This document shows, one piece after another, positions 51,671 through 59,108 of a stretch of DNA of 64,000 nucleotides. Made by a program: the position numbers and the translations under genes. Where the stretch lies: assembly GCA_947496375.1 (NCBI GenBank), contig CANMCY010000008.1:1-64000 (forward strand), given 5' to 3'. The stretch is from Flavobacteriales bacterium. Lineage in GTDB: Bacteria > Bacteroidota > Bacteroidia > NS11-12g > UBA955. Position 1 is the stretch's first letter. Each line of letters opens with the position of its first letter. The notes under the pieces are model-generated. The model was not told the DNA's origin. It did no database searches and saw only the letters and a list, made by a program, of their open reading frames with translations.

Positions 51671-52711
51671 TTGTCTTCACTGCAAAGTATATTCACCCCA
51701 AAATTTTTCAGACGAACAGGTATTATCGCCTGTTCGTCTGTTTTTTTATTGTTCGTGCTGGGCGGGCTGGTGCGGGTAACAGGCAGCGGTATGGGCTGTC
51801 CTGACTGGCCAAAATGTTTCGGGCTGTGGGCCCCTCCCACCTGCGATTGCCAGCTGCCGCCGGATTACATGCAATTATTTCTGGAAAAACGAACCCGGAA
51901 AGTCAATCGTTTTGTCGCCACGCTGGAGCGCATAGGGTGGAATGAAAAAGCCAATGAAATACGCAGTAATAAGGCCATTTACCTGCCTGAAAAGTTTAAT
52001 GCAACCAAAGCGTGGATTGAGTATATCAATCGCTTATTTGGGGTATTGGCGGGATTTTTTTTCCTGGTTTTTTGGTTGCTTTCATGCCGGTATTTTAAAA
52101 GCCAAAAAGTGGTCTTTGTCTATGCCACCATAGGTTTCATTGCATTGTTGCTGAATGCCTGGCTGGGCAGCATCGTGGTAGCTACCAATCTATTACCCGG
52201 CATCGTTTCTACCCATTTCATGCTTTCCTTTTTAAGCATCCTATTCACGTTGATTGCCATTCACCGGCATCGTCCATTTGAATTGCAGACCCATGAGCAG
52301 AAAAACAATCCTCACTGGAATACAATGCTGCTTTTGTCTTTTTTAATCGTGTTTCTTGGCACGTTGGCCCGGGAGCAGGTGGAATCCTTAGCCCTTTCCG
52401 GAAAGCTTGAGCAAGAGGGGATTTTAAACTGGTCTGCCATGGGAATGTCTTTTGCCGCCCATCGTTATTTGCCTTTGGTATTTTTAATATACACCGTTTG
52501 GGTATGGGTACGCAGGCGCGGTGAGTGGCCTGTTCAGGCCCGAGCTACCGCGTGGATGGGGTTGCTCATATTGACTCAAATTGTGCTAGGAGCCATCAAT
52601 ATCAACTGGGTTTTACCTCCGGTTACTCAGGTCCTTCATATCGTGCTTGGAGCTTCCCTGCCGATTTTAATTTTTTATTGGAGAATCATCAAACCCATTG
52701 GGCTTGAATAA
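51671..52711 (+). CDS. ctaA: Heme A synthase (COX15/CtaA)
   Basis: About 346 residues, eight helices. Oxidises the C8 methyl of heme O to formyl, giving the heme A needed by subunit I. Start of the domain is FFRRTGIIACSSVFLLFVLG, followed by LVRVTGSGMGCPDWPKCFG with the conserved Cys pair of the first loop. Conserved His are in EYINRLFGVLAG, VSTHFMLSFLS, FAAHRYLPLVF and VTQVLHIVLGA. A ~55-residue loop (TRKVNRFVATLERIGWNEKA) between helices 1 and 2 is longer than in Bacillus CtaA. Start is uncertain: TTG at 51671 lies 8 bp after the coxA stop, while GTG at 51644 would overlap coxA by 20 bp. Confidence 0.9.
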   Translation: MSSLQSIFTPKFFRRTGIIACSSVFLLFVLGGLVRVTGSGMGCPDWPKCFGLWAPPTCDCQLPPDYMQLFLEKRTRKVNRFVATLERIGWNEKANEIRSNKAIYLPEKFNATKAWIEYINRLFGVLAGFFFLVFWLLSCRYFKSQKVVFVYATIGFIALLLNAWLGSIVVATNLLPGIVSTHFMLSFLSILFTLIAIHRHRPFELQTHEQKNNPHWNTMLLLSFLIVFLGTLAREQVESLALSGKLEQEGILNWSAMGMSFAAHRYLPLVFLIYTVWVWVRRRGEWPVQARATAWMGLLILTQIVLGAININWVLPPVTQVLHIVLGASLPILIFYWRIIKPIGLE

Positions 52712-52728
52712 TGTTAATATAACAACCT

Positions 52729-53604
52729 GTGAAAAGCACCCTAAAAGCATATTTTGACCTGGTAAAATTCCGCCTCACGTCTACAGTGGTAGCCACTTCA
52801 GTATTTGGCTATGTGCTGGGTTGTAAGTTCAATTCCACCGATGGCAGTCTGACCGGCTTCAGCTGGATTGTGTTTGCCGGAGTGTTGGTGGGGGGATTGT
52901 TTATTGTATTTGGTTCCAATGGGTTGAATCAATTGCTGGAAAAATCACAAGACAGCCAAATGTCCAGAACCCAAAGCAGGCCTGTTGTGGAAGGTCGCCT
53001 GAGTGAATCGCAGGCGCGTATTTTTTCCCTGTTCTGTGGCCTGTTTGGGATTGCGGTGCTGCTCTTTACAGCCCCGTTGTTGACCACCATTTTAGGAGCC
53101 CTCTCTTTGGTGTTATATGTTTTTGTATATACGCCATTAAAAGGGGTAACACCACTCGCAGTGATGGTGGGTGCCATTCCCGGTGCGTTACCGCCTCTAA
53201 TCGGTTATACCGCAGCGACAGGGGTAATTGACGATGCCGGAATCATCCTGTTTTTGGTGCAGTTTTTCTGGCAGTTTCCGCATTTTTGGGCCATTGCCTG
53301 GTTGCTGCATGAAGATTATCAGAAGGCAGGTTACTGGCTTTTACCCAGCAAGGGTGGCCGCGACAAATACAGTGCGTTGCAGATAGTGATTTACACAATC
53401 ATATTAATTGCTACCAGTGTTATGCCCGTATTGTACGGTATGAGTGATGTTTGGGCACTCACCGGGCTGCTGCCTTCCGGAGCGTTGTTTTTATTTTTTG
53501 CATTTAAGCTTCATCGGTCGCTGGAAGAGTCTGATGCACGGAAATTGCTTTACACCTCATTCCTATACACCCCTGTGGTATTCGTTACATACATCTTATT
53601 TTAA
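52729..53604 (+). CDS. ctaB: Heme O synthase (protoheme IX farnesyltransferase)
   Basis: 291 residues, UbiA-type prenyltransferase with about eight helices. Adds farnesyl to heme B to make heme O, the substrate of CtaA. VKFRLTSTVVATSVFGYVLG opens the protein. The first Asp-rich prenyl-binding motif is NQLLEKSQDSQMSRTQSRP, where the usual DxxxD is partly changed (Glu and Asp kept); the second region is LLHEDYQKAGYWLLPSKGG with Asp and Lys conserved. GTG start 17 bp after ctaA. Confidence 0.93.
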   Translation: MKSTLKAYFDLVKFRLTSTVVATSVFGYVLGCKFNSTDGSLTGFSWIVFAGVLVGGLFIVFGSNGLNQLLEKSQDSQMSRTQSRPVVEGRLSESQARIFSLFCGLFGIAVLLFTAPLLTTILGALSLVLYVFVYTPLKGVTPLAVMVGAIPGALPPLIGYTAATGVIDDAGIILFLVQFFWQFPHFWAIAWLLHEDYQKAGYWLLPSKGGRDKYSALQIVIYTIILIATSVMPVLYGMSDVWALTGLLPSGALFLFFAFKLHRSLEESDARKLLYTSFLYTPVVFVTYILF

Positions 53605-53609
53605 AAAAC

Positions 53610-54212
53610 ATGAACACTAAAACTGTTGTTAAGAAGAACAAAGAGAATTATCGGATTGAACCTATGCGTTTCAATCTGGTGCTGATGATCATTGCCAGCT
53701 GTATGCTGTTTGCGGCCTTTGTAAGTGCTTACATTGTGCACATGCCGGATGCGACGGCAAAAAATACCTGGACGCAGTTTGACCTGCCCATTCAGTTTAT
53801 GATTTCTGCCATTGTGGCTATGGTGAGCAGTGTTACCATTTACATGGCCTACCGTGCCGCCAAGAATGACGAATTGCCTTCAAATAGGATATATATGGCA
53901 GTTACCTGGATATTGGGCGTTTTATTCTGTTTGATGCAGTATTTGGGCTGGCAGGATATGACATCCAGGGGGCTAATGTTCGTAAATGCGGATCCTGAAG
54001 ATATTTCAGCCAGCTATGTCTATGTAATTTCTTTTGTGCACGTACTGCACGTTTTGGGAGGGATGATTTTGTTAACTGTCACATTAACAAAGGCTTTCAG
54101 GTTTCGGGTTCATAAAAAAGAGCTCACCCTGATGAAGGTTACCCACACTTATTGGCATTTTGTTGGGTTGTTGTGGATTTATTTGTATTTATTCCTTTAT
54201 TTCGCAGGGTAA
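53610..54212 (+). CDS. Cytochrome c oxidase subunit III family protein (short form)
   Basis: 200 residues, five helices: VLMIIASCMLFAAFVSAYIV, FMISAIVAMVSSVTIYMAY, TWILGVLFCLMQYLGWQDM, SFVHVLHVLGGMILLTVTL and YWHFVGLLWIYLYLFLYFA. The C-terminal THTYWHFVGLLWIYLYLFLY is the subunit III signature. It is one of two adjacent subunit III paralogs; Bacteroidota oxidase operons commonly carry such a pair. Five bases after ctaB. Confidence 0.9.
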   Translation: MNTKTVVKKNKENYRIEPMRFNLVLMIIASCMLFAAFVSAYIVHMPDATAKNTWTQFDLPIQFMISAIVAMVSSVTIYMAYRAAKNDELPSNRIYMAVTWILGVLFCLMQYLGWQDMTSRGLMFVNADPEDISASYVYVISFVHVLHVLGGMILLTVTLTKAFRFRVHKKELTLMKVTHTYWHFVGLLWIYLYLFLYFAG

Positions 54213-54221
54213 TTTTGAACA

Positions 54222-54986
54222 ATGGCGAATCATCAACAGGCGGCCTTTGAACAACAGCCCATGTGGGCAGGCGGGCGCTCTCCTTTTAATGTCAGTTATG
54301 GAAAGCTCATGATGTGGCTTTTCTTGCTTTCTGACGCGTTTACTTTCTCCAGCTTGCTGGTTCAATATGGTGCACAGCGCTTCAGCAACGTGCAATCCCC
54401 CATCGTGACCAACTGGCCCGATCCGGCAGCGATTTTTAACCACTTCCCATTCATGCATGGGCTTCACCTGCCGCTGCTGTTTGTGAGTGTGATGACATTT
54501 ATCCTGATTTTGTCTTCTGTGACCATGGTATTGGCTGTGGAAGCAGGTCACCGCAAAAGCAAGAAAGAAGTAGTTCGATACATGATTTACACCATTATTG
54601 GTGGCGCCATGTTTCTGGGATGTCAGGCATGGGAATGGTCGGTATTTATCGGCGAAGGCGCTACGCTATATGGCAACCAGTTTGGAATTACTGAGGCGGG
54701 TCAAAAGGTTTTTGGCGCCCTCGGTTTTGGCGACCATTTTGAATGGCAGCCCGAATACCGAACCGCAGGTCCGGTGCCATTTGCAGCACTTTTCTTTATC
54801 GTAACCGGCTTCCATGGTTTTCACGTTTTCAGTGGTGTGATTATCAATGTGGTGGTAACCATCATGGCAGCCAGGGGCGTATTTGAGCGCCGCGGTCACT
54901 ATGAAATGATTGAAAAGGCCGGCTTATACTGGCACTTTGTAGATCTGGTATGGGTGTTCGTATTTACTTTCTTCTACCTCATTTGA
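54222..54986 (+). CDS. coxC: Cytochrome c oxidase subunit III
   Basis: 254 residues, membrane protein supporting subunit I and its proton uptake. Signature segments KLMMWLFLLSDAFTFSSLLV, CQAWEWSVFIGEGATLYGNQ, FFIVTGFHGFHVFSGVIINV and the terminal YWHFVDLVWVFVFTFFYLI. Longer than its upstream paralog, with an extra periplasmic segment (GALGFGDHFEWQPEYRTAGP). Confidence 0.94.
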   Translation: MANHQQAAFEQQPMWAGGRSPFNVSYGKLMMWLFLLSDAFTFSSLLVQYGAQRFSNVQSPIVTNWPDPAAIFNHFPFMHGLHLPLLFVSVMTFILILSSVTMVLAVEAGHRKSKKEVVRYMIYTIIGGAMFLGCQAWEWSVFIGEGATLYGNQFGITEAGQKVFGALGFGDHFEWQPEYRTAGPVPFAALFFIVTGFHGFHVFSGVIINVVVTIMAARGVFERRGHYEMIEKAGLYWHFVDLVWVFVFTFFYLI

Positions 54987-55003
54987 TTAAATTTTAAATA
55001 ACC

Positions 55004-55342
55004 ATGGAATTCTATAACAAACCCGGCGAATACGATGCCATAAACTATATTCCTCCGGCTGAAAGCCACGGCACCAAAGAGCTTTGGCGCACTTTCTGGA
55101 TATTGCTTGGAATCACCGTGCTGGACTTCATCATCTACTTTGTGATGCCCCACACCGGTTTTAGAAATTTTATCTTCATTTTCTTTGGAATTGTTAAAGC
55201 ATACTACATCGTAGGAGCTTTCATGCACATGAAATATGAGAAAGTAAACCTGGCTCTGGTAATTCTGGTTCCTACCATTTTTATCATTGGCCTTGTGATG
55301 GGATTATTATACGAGGGTAACGCGCTTACCTACGCCAAATAA
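55004..55342 (+). CDS. coxD: Cytochrome c oxidase subunit IV
   Basis: 112 residues, three helices (FWILLGITVLDFIIYFVMP, FIFIFFGIVKAYYIVGAFM, LVILVPTIFIIGLVMGLLY). The segment FGIVKAYYIVGAFMHMKYE is typical of the prokaryotic COX4 family, a small accessory subunit of the oxidase. Its TAA overlaps the next ATG (TAATG). Confidence 0.9.
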   Translation: MEFYNKPGEYDAINYIPPAESHGTKELWRTFWILLGITVLDFIIYFVMPHTGFRNFIFIFFGIVKAYYIVGAFMHMKYEKVNLALVILVPTIFIIGLVMGLLYEGNALTYAK

Positions 55343-56028
55343 TGCGTTCTATCGATAAAAAAGGGATAGTTAGAGTGGCCGCTGTTGCGGCCATTATTCT
55401 TTTGCCCATACTGGGAATTTTCTATCTGGGAAAAGCCAAATGGGTGCATAAGCCCCTTGACTATCTTGGCCAAACAGAAACATTGCCGGATGGTACCAAG
55501 CAATATCATACCCTGAGTGATATTCAGCTCACCGATCATACAGGGAAAACAATAAACCTGGCCGGTTTTGACTCCTGTGTCATTGTGGCCAACATCTTCT
55601 TTGCCAGCTGCCCTGAGATTTGTCCGGAAATGAACAAACAGGTGCAGACCATCGCTGAGAAGTTTTACCGAAACCCCAAAGTGCGTTTTTTGTCTGTTTC
55701 TATAGATCCGGAGTCCGATAGTGTGCCGGTATTGAAGAATTATGCAGCCCGTTTTCGCGCAGATCGCCTGAACTGGCAGTTTTGTACCGGTTCCAAAAAA
55801 GAAATCTACGATTGGGTAATCAATGATTTATTGCTGGCCACCGAGCAAAAAGGGCAGGATTTTATACACGACGATAAGGTCGTTATTATTGACAGAGACA
55901 AGCATGTGCGCGCCATATTGCCTACGCGTGGCGATAAAAACAGAGACCGATTTGAAGCGTTAAAAAGGATAGAGGAAGACATTAATAACCTTTTGTATGA
56001 ATACAGACAAAAAGAACTGGATAAGTGA
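55342..56028 (+). CDS. SCO1/SenC-family copper chaperone
   Basis: 228 residues. Membrane-anchored thioredoxin-fold protein that delivers copper to, or reduces, the CuA site of subunit II. N-terminal anchor AAVAAIILLPILGIFYLG; the copper-binding CPEIC is in FFASCPEICPEMNKQ near residue 90, and the third ligand His is in DFIHDDKVVIID near 175. Between them RFLSVSIDPESDSVPVLKNY is the standard family block. Overlaps the following gene by 32 bp. Confidence 0.94.
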   Translation: MRSIDKKGIVRVAAVAAIILLPILGIFYLGKAKWVHKPLDYLGQTETLPDGTKQYHTLSDIQLTDHTGKTINLAGFDSCVIVANIFFASCPEICPEMNKQVQTIAEKFYRNPKVRFLSVSIDPESDSVPVLKNYAARFRADRLNWQFCTGSKKEIYDWVINDLLLATEQKGQDFIHDDKVVIIDRDKHVRAILPTRGDKNRDRFEALKRIEEDINNLLYEYRQKELDK

Positions 56029-56557
56029 CAAGGCCTTTTTCTGGCTGGTAACAGGCGTGAGTATTGCTGTGCTCGCTGTGGTAGTTTTACTGAGGTACCT
56101 ACCTTCCGAATACAGACCCAATTTTCATCTTGCCAGGCATTTGCCGTTTCTGAATGCTGTCCTCAATTCCTGCGTTTCTGTTTGCCTGATGCTCGGTTAC
56201 TACATGATTCGCGTTAAGAAAAACAAGGGAATGCACCAGTTTTTTATGCTGCTGGCATTCGTTATTTCATCCCTGTTTTTAGTGAGTTATGTGGCGTATC
56301 ATACCAGCATGGATCATACGCCATACTGCGGAGATGGCTTCATGAAGTCGCTCTATTTGATTATCCTATTCAGCCATATTCTGCTGGCCGCCATCATACT
56401 TCCTTTGGTTTTGTATACCATCTATTTCAGCACCACCGGAAATCTGGCAAAACATAGAAAGCTGGCCCGCTGGACATTCCCCTTATGGTTGTATGTTTCT
56501 GTAACGGGAGTTGTAGTTTATGTGTTAATTTCGCCTTGTTATCCTTGGAACCTATGA
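55997..56557 (+). CDS. DUF420 membrane protein
   Basis: 186 residues, five helices. DUF420 (CtaM-like) proteins are found in heme-copper oxidase operons and are implicated in oxidase assembly in Firmicutes. Family features: ARHLPFLNAVLNSCVSVCLM, LVSYVAYHTSMDHTPYCGDG and HRKLARWTFPLWLYVSVTG, with conserved His residues facing the membrane exterior. The 32-bp overlap with the SCO gene and ATGA overlap with the next gene indicate coupled translation. Confidence 0.88.
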   Translation: MNTDKKNWISDKAFFWLVTGVSIAVLAVVVLLRYLPSEYRPNFHLARHLPFLNAVLNSCVSVCLMLGYYMIRVKKNKGMHQFFMLLAFVISSLFLVSYVAYHTSMDHTPYCGDGFMKSLYLIILFSHILLAAIILPLVLYTIYFSTTGNLAKHRKLARWTFPLWLYVSVTGVVVYVLISPCYPWNL

Positions 56558-56793
56558 GAAAGCTATTATTTACCCTGATTTTTGCTGTGTCACTGGTTTT
56601 TACCACCGGTTTAAATGCACAGTGTCCCATGTGTAAAACAGCATTGAAAAGCAACCAGACCAACAAAAAGGGAGCTTCTGTAGGGAATGGCATCAACAAG
56701 GGTATTCTGTTTTTGCTGGCAACCCCGTATTTGCTGGTAGGTGCGGCGGGTTTTGCGTGGTACAACTATAGAAGAACCCGCAGAGATGCATAA
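56554..56793 (+). CDS. Small membrane protein with CxxC motif
   Basis: 79 residues. Signal peptide or first helix (LLFTLIFAVSLVFTTGL) followed at once by QCPMCKTALKSNQTNKKG, then a glycine-bearing helix (GILFLLATPYLLVGAAGFAW) and a basic tail. The exported CxxC next to SCO, DUF420 and CuA genes suggests copper or thiol handling during oxidase assembly; this is inference and I know no proven function. The ATG at 56554 overlaps the DUF420 stop (ATGA); its stop overlaps the DUF983 start by 8 bp. Confidence 0.8.
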   Translation: MRKLLFTLIFAVSLVFTTGLNAQCPMCKTALKSNQTNKKGASVGNGINKGILFLLATPYLLVGAAGFAWYNYRRTRRDA

Positions 56794-57178
56794 TCTAAAG
56801 CATCCGAGACCCAGATTCATCAGTTTTTTGCTTTGTCGTTGTCCACGTTGTGGCAAGGATAAGGTTTTTCCTAACAGTATTCTGAATATGGGGAAATTTG
56901 CTGAAACCCAGTATGAGTGCAAGCAATGTAAATTAAATTATGAGCCCGAGCCCGGTTTTTTCTTTGGTGCCATGTACTGGAGTTACGCCATCATAGTAGG
57001 TATTATCATCACCCTGAGCGTGGTTTTTAATCTGCTTAATCTGTTTGATTATGCCATTGCGGCAATCCCTATTGCCATAGTGATTCTACTTCCAATCATA
57101 TTTCGATACAGCAGAATGCTGATGTTGTATGTGGTGTATCCCGCCATGTATAGTGAGCAGTATCATAAGAAAGCATAA
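56786..57178 (+). CDS. DUF983 zinc-ribbon membrane protein
   Basis: 130 residues. N-terminal two-pair Cys zinc ribbon (CRCPRCGKDKVF and YECKQCKLNYEPEPGFFFG) followed by two to three helices (MYWSYAIIVGIIITLSVVFN, YAIAAIPIAIVILLPIIF). DUF983 genes often lie at the end of cytochrome oxidase operons; function not established. The ATG at 56786 is chosen inside the previous gene's end; an upstream in-frame ATG at 56741 would overlap more. Last gene of the oxidase operon. Confidence 0.88.
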   Translation: MHNLKHPRPRFISFLLCRCPRCGKDKVFPNSILNMGKFAETQYECKQCKLNYEPEPGFFFGAMYWSYAIIVGIIITLSVVFNLLNLFDYAIAAIPIAIVILLPIIFRYSRMLMLYVVYPAMYSEQYHKKA

Positions 57179-57206
57179 AAAAAGACTGCCTAAGCAGTCT
57201 TTTTAT
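57178..57206. terminator. Shared bidirectional terminator between the oxidase operon and recA
   Basis: AAAAAAAGACTGC-CTAA-GCAGTCTTTTT: 6-bp GC-containing stem extended by A and T runs. It directly follows the DUF983 stop and lies 22 bp from the recA stop, serving both convergent units. Confidence 0.92.
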
Positions 57207-57228
57207 TTAATCAGGTTAGTATAGGAAT

Positions 57229-58260
57229 TTACGAGGCTTCGCCTGGCTGAACTGCCACTACTTCTTCGCCGGCAGCATTTTTAGCTTTGATTTTGCCTTC
57301 AATTTCCTGGAGCAGTTCGGGGTTGTCTTCCAGCAATTCTTTTACTGAATCGCGTCCTTGACCAAGTTTGGTTCCGCCGAAGCTGAACCAGCTGCCGCTT
57401 TTTTGCACAACACCGGCATCTACGGCGATGTCCAGTACTTCACCCACACGGCTGATGCCTTTGCCATACATAATGTCAAATTCAACCACGCGGAAGGGTG
57501 GGGCCACCTTGTTTTTGGCCACTTTTACCTTGGTGCGGTTGCCTATAATGTCTTCGCCGTCCTTGATTTGTCCGATGCGTCGTATATCCAGGCGGATGGA
57601 GGCATAAAATTTCAGGGCATTACCACCGGTGGTAGTCTCAGGGTTGCCAAACATGATGCCAATTTTTTCTCTGAGCTGGTTAATGAATATGGCAACACAG
57701 CCGGTTTTGCTGATGGTGCCGGTGAGTTTACGCAGTGCCTGGCTCATCAGTCGGGCCTGCAAACCTACTTTGCTATCACCCATGTCGCCTTCTATTTCTG
57801 CACGGGGCACCAGTGCAGCCACAGAATCTATAACCAGCACATCAATGGCACCGGAACGAATGAGGTTATCGGCAATTTCAAGGGCCTGTTCTCCGTCATC
57901 GGGCTGAGATATGAGCAGATTGGCTGTGTCAATACCCAGTTTTTCTGCGTATAATTTATCAAAGGCGTGTTCGGCATCCACAAAGGCGCAAATGCCGCCT
58001 TTTTTCTGTGCTTCTGCAATGGTATGCATGGCAATGGTGGTTTTACCTGATGATTCCGGTCCGTAAATTTCAATGATACGACCGCGGGGAAATCCGCCAA
58101 CACCCAATGCCAGGTCAAGGCTGAAAGATCCTGTTGATACAACATCTACCGCAATGGAGCGGGTATCGTCCATCTTCATTACGACGCCCTTGCCGTAGGT
58201 TTTTTCCAGCCGCTCTATCGTGGCTTTCAGGGCTTTCATTTTCTCATTTTGTTCACTCAT
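57229..58260 (-). CDS. recA: Recombinase A
   Basis: 343 residues. RecA forms the ATP-dependent filament for homologous strand exchange and triggers LexA cleavage. Walker [20 protein letters not shown] near 66, Walker [18 protein letters not shown] near 140, the MAW/L1 region [19 protein letters not shown] and L2 [19 protein letters not shown] are all standard. The C-terminal tail is only mildly acidic. No LexA-like box was recognised in the 107-bp gap to radC. Confidence 0.98.
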   Translation of the reverse strand: MSEQNEKMKALKATIERLEKTYGKGVVMKMDDTRSIAVDVVSTGSFSLDLALGVGGFPRGRIIEIYGPESSGKTTIAMHTIAEAQKKGGICAFVDAEHAFDKLYAEKLGIDTANLLISQPDDGEQALEIADNLIRSGAIDVLVIDSVAALVPRAEIEGDMGDSKVGLQARLMSQALRKLTGTISKTGCVAIFINQLREKIGIMFGNPETTTGGNALKFYASIRLDIRRIGQIKDGEDIIGNRTKVKVAKNKVAPPFRVVEFDIMYGKGISRVGEVLDIAVDAGVVQKSGSWFSFGGTKLGQGRDSVKELLEDNPELLQEIEGKIKAKNAAGEEVVAVQPGEAS

Positions 58261-58310
58261 GATTCGATTTGATTAAAATTATCGGATAAAAATATTTGTA
58301 ATTGCTGGTT

Positions 58311-58318
58311 CAAAAGTA
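58311..58318 (-). promoter_or_regulatory. TAnnTTTG -7 element for recA
   Basis: Minus-strand TACTTTTG, 50 bp before the recA ATG, in the AT-rich gap shared with radC. No exact element was found for radC. Confidence 0.45.
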
Positions 58319-58367
58319 ATACATTTGAAAAATATTTACACATTATTTTGTCAAAAAAATTATCAAC

Positions 58368-59054
58368 ATGTTTGAGTCACTGCCTATTAAACTTTGGAAT
58401 GAGGACGATCGTCCACGCGAAAAAATGGCCACCAAAGGCCGTCAGAACCTTAGTGATGCCGAATTGTTGGCCATACTAATCGGCCACGGCACCCGAAGCC
58501 ACAGCGCCCTGGATCTGGGAAAGATAATACTACAGCGTTTTCATGGCAATTTACATGAACTGGCCCGGGCCAGCATTCAAGATCTTTGTGCCATACCCGG
58601 AATAGGGAATGCCAAAGCCATCAGCATTATGGCTGCCATGGAACTGGCAGCGCGTAAAAAACAATCTGTTGCCAAATTTTCCAGGGTCACCAACAGCAGG
58701 GATGCTTATGATCAATTACGGGGTCAGATGGAAGATTTGAACCATGAGGTTTTTTGGGTGATTTACCTGAACCAGAATAACCGAATTATCGGAATGGAAA
58801 GAATCAGTGAGGGTGGGATGACAGGCACGGTCATCGATGTGAGAATATTGCTGAGAAAAGTGCTGGAGCGGCTGGCCTGCGGAATTGTCATTGCCCACAA
58901 TCATCCCAGCGGAAACCTGGTGCCGAGTGAGCCGGACCTGAAAATTACCCGACAAATAGAACACGCCTGCAAGCTGATCGATGTGGCGCTGATGGATCAT
59001 CTGATTATTGGTGCTTCGGGCTATTACAGCTTCAAAGACGAGGGTAAATTTTAA
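58368..59054 (+). CDS. radC: RadC-family JAB/MPN-domain protein
   Basis: 228 residues. N-terminal UPF0758/helix-hairpin-helix part (GRQNLSDAELLAILIGHGTR, LCAIPGIGNAKAISIMAAME) and C-terminal JAB domain with the metal motif AHNHPSGNLVPSEPDLKIT near 182-200 and the upstream Glu in MERISEGGMTG. Despite the name, RadC has no confirmed DNA-repair role; the JAB fold suggests a metallopeptidase or nuclease. Complete and of normal length; divergent from recA. Confidence 0.93.
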   Translation: MFESLPIKLWNEDDRPREKMATKGRQNLSDAELLAILIGHGTRSHSALDLGKIILQRFHGNLHELARASIQDLCAIPGIGNAKAISIMAAMELAARKKQSVAKFSRVTNSRDAYDQLRGQMEDLNHEVFWVIYLNQNNRIIGMERISEGGMTGTVIDVRILLRKVLERLACGIVIAHNHPSGNLVPSEPDLKITRQIEHACKLIDVALMDHLIIGASGYYSFKDEGKF

Positions 59055-59089
59055 GCAGTTTTTACCAAACTGTGAGCCGCATTTTTTGT

Positions 59090-59097
59090 TAAATTTG
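59090..59097 (+). promoter_or_regulatory. TAnnTTTG -7 element for gcvP
   Basis: TAAATTTG, 11 bases before the ATG at 59109. A weak CAGTTT/AAACTG hairpin between radC and this element may end the radC transcript. Confidence 0.5.
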
Positions 59098-59108
59098 CAT
59101 ACACAATT

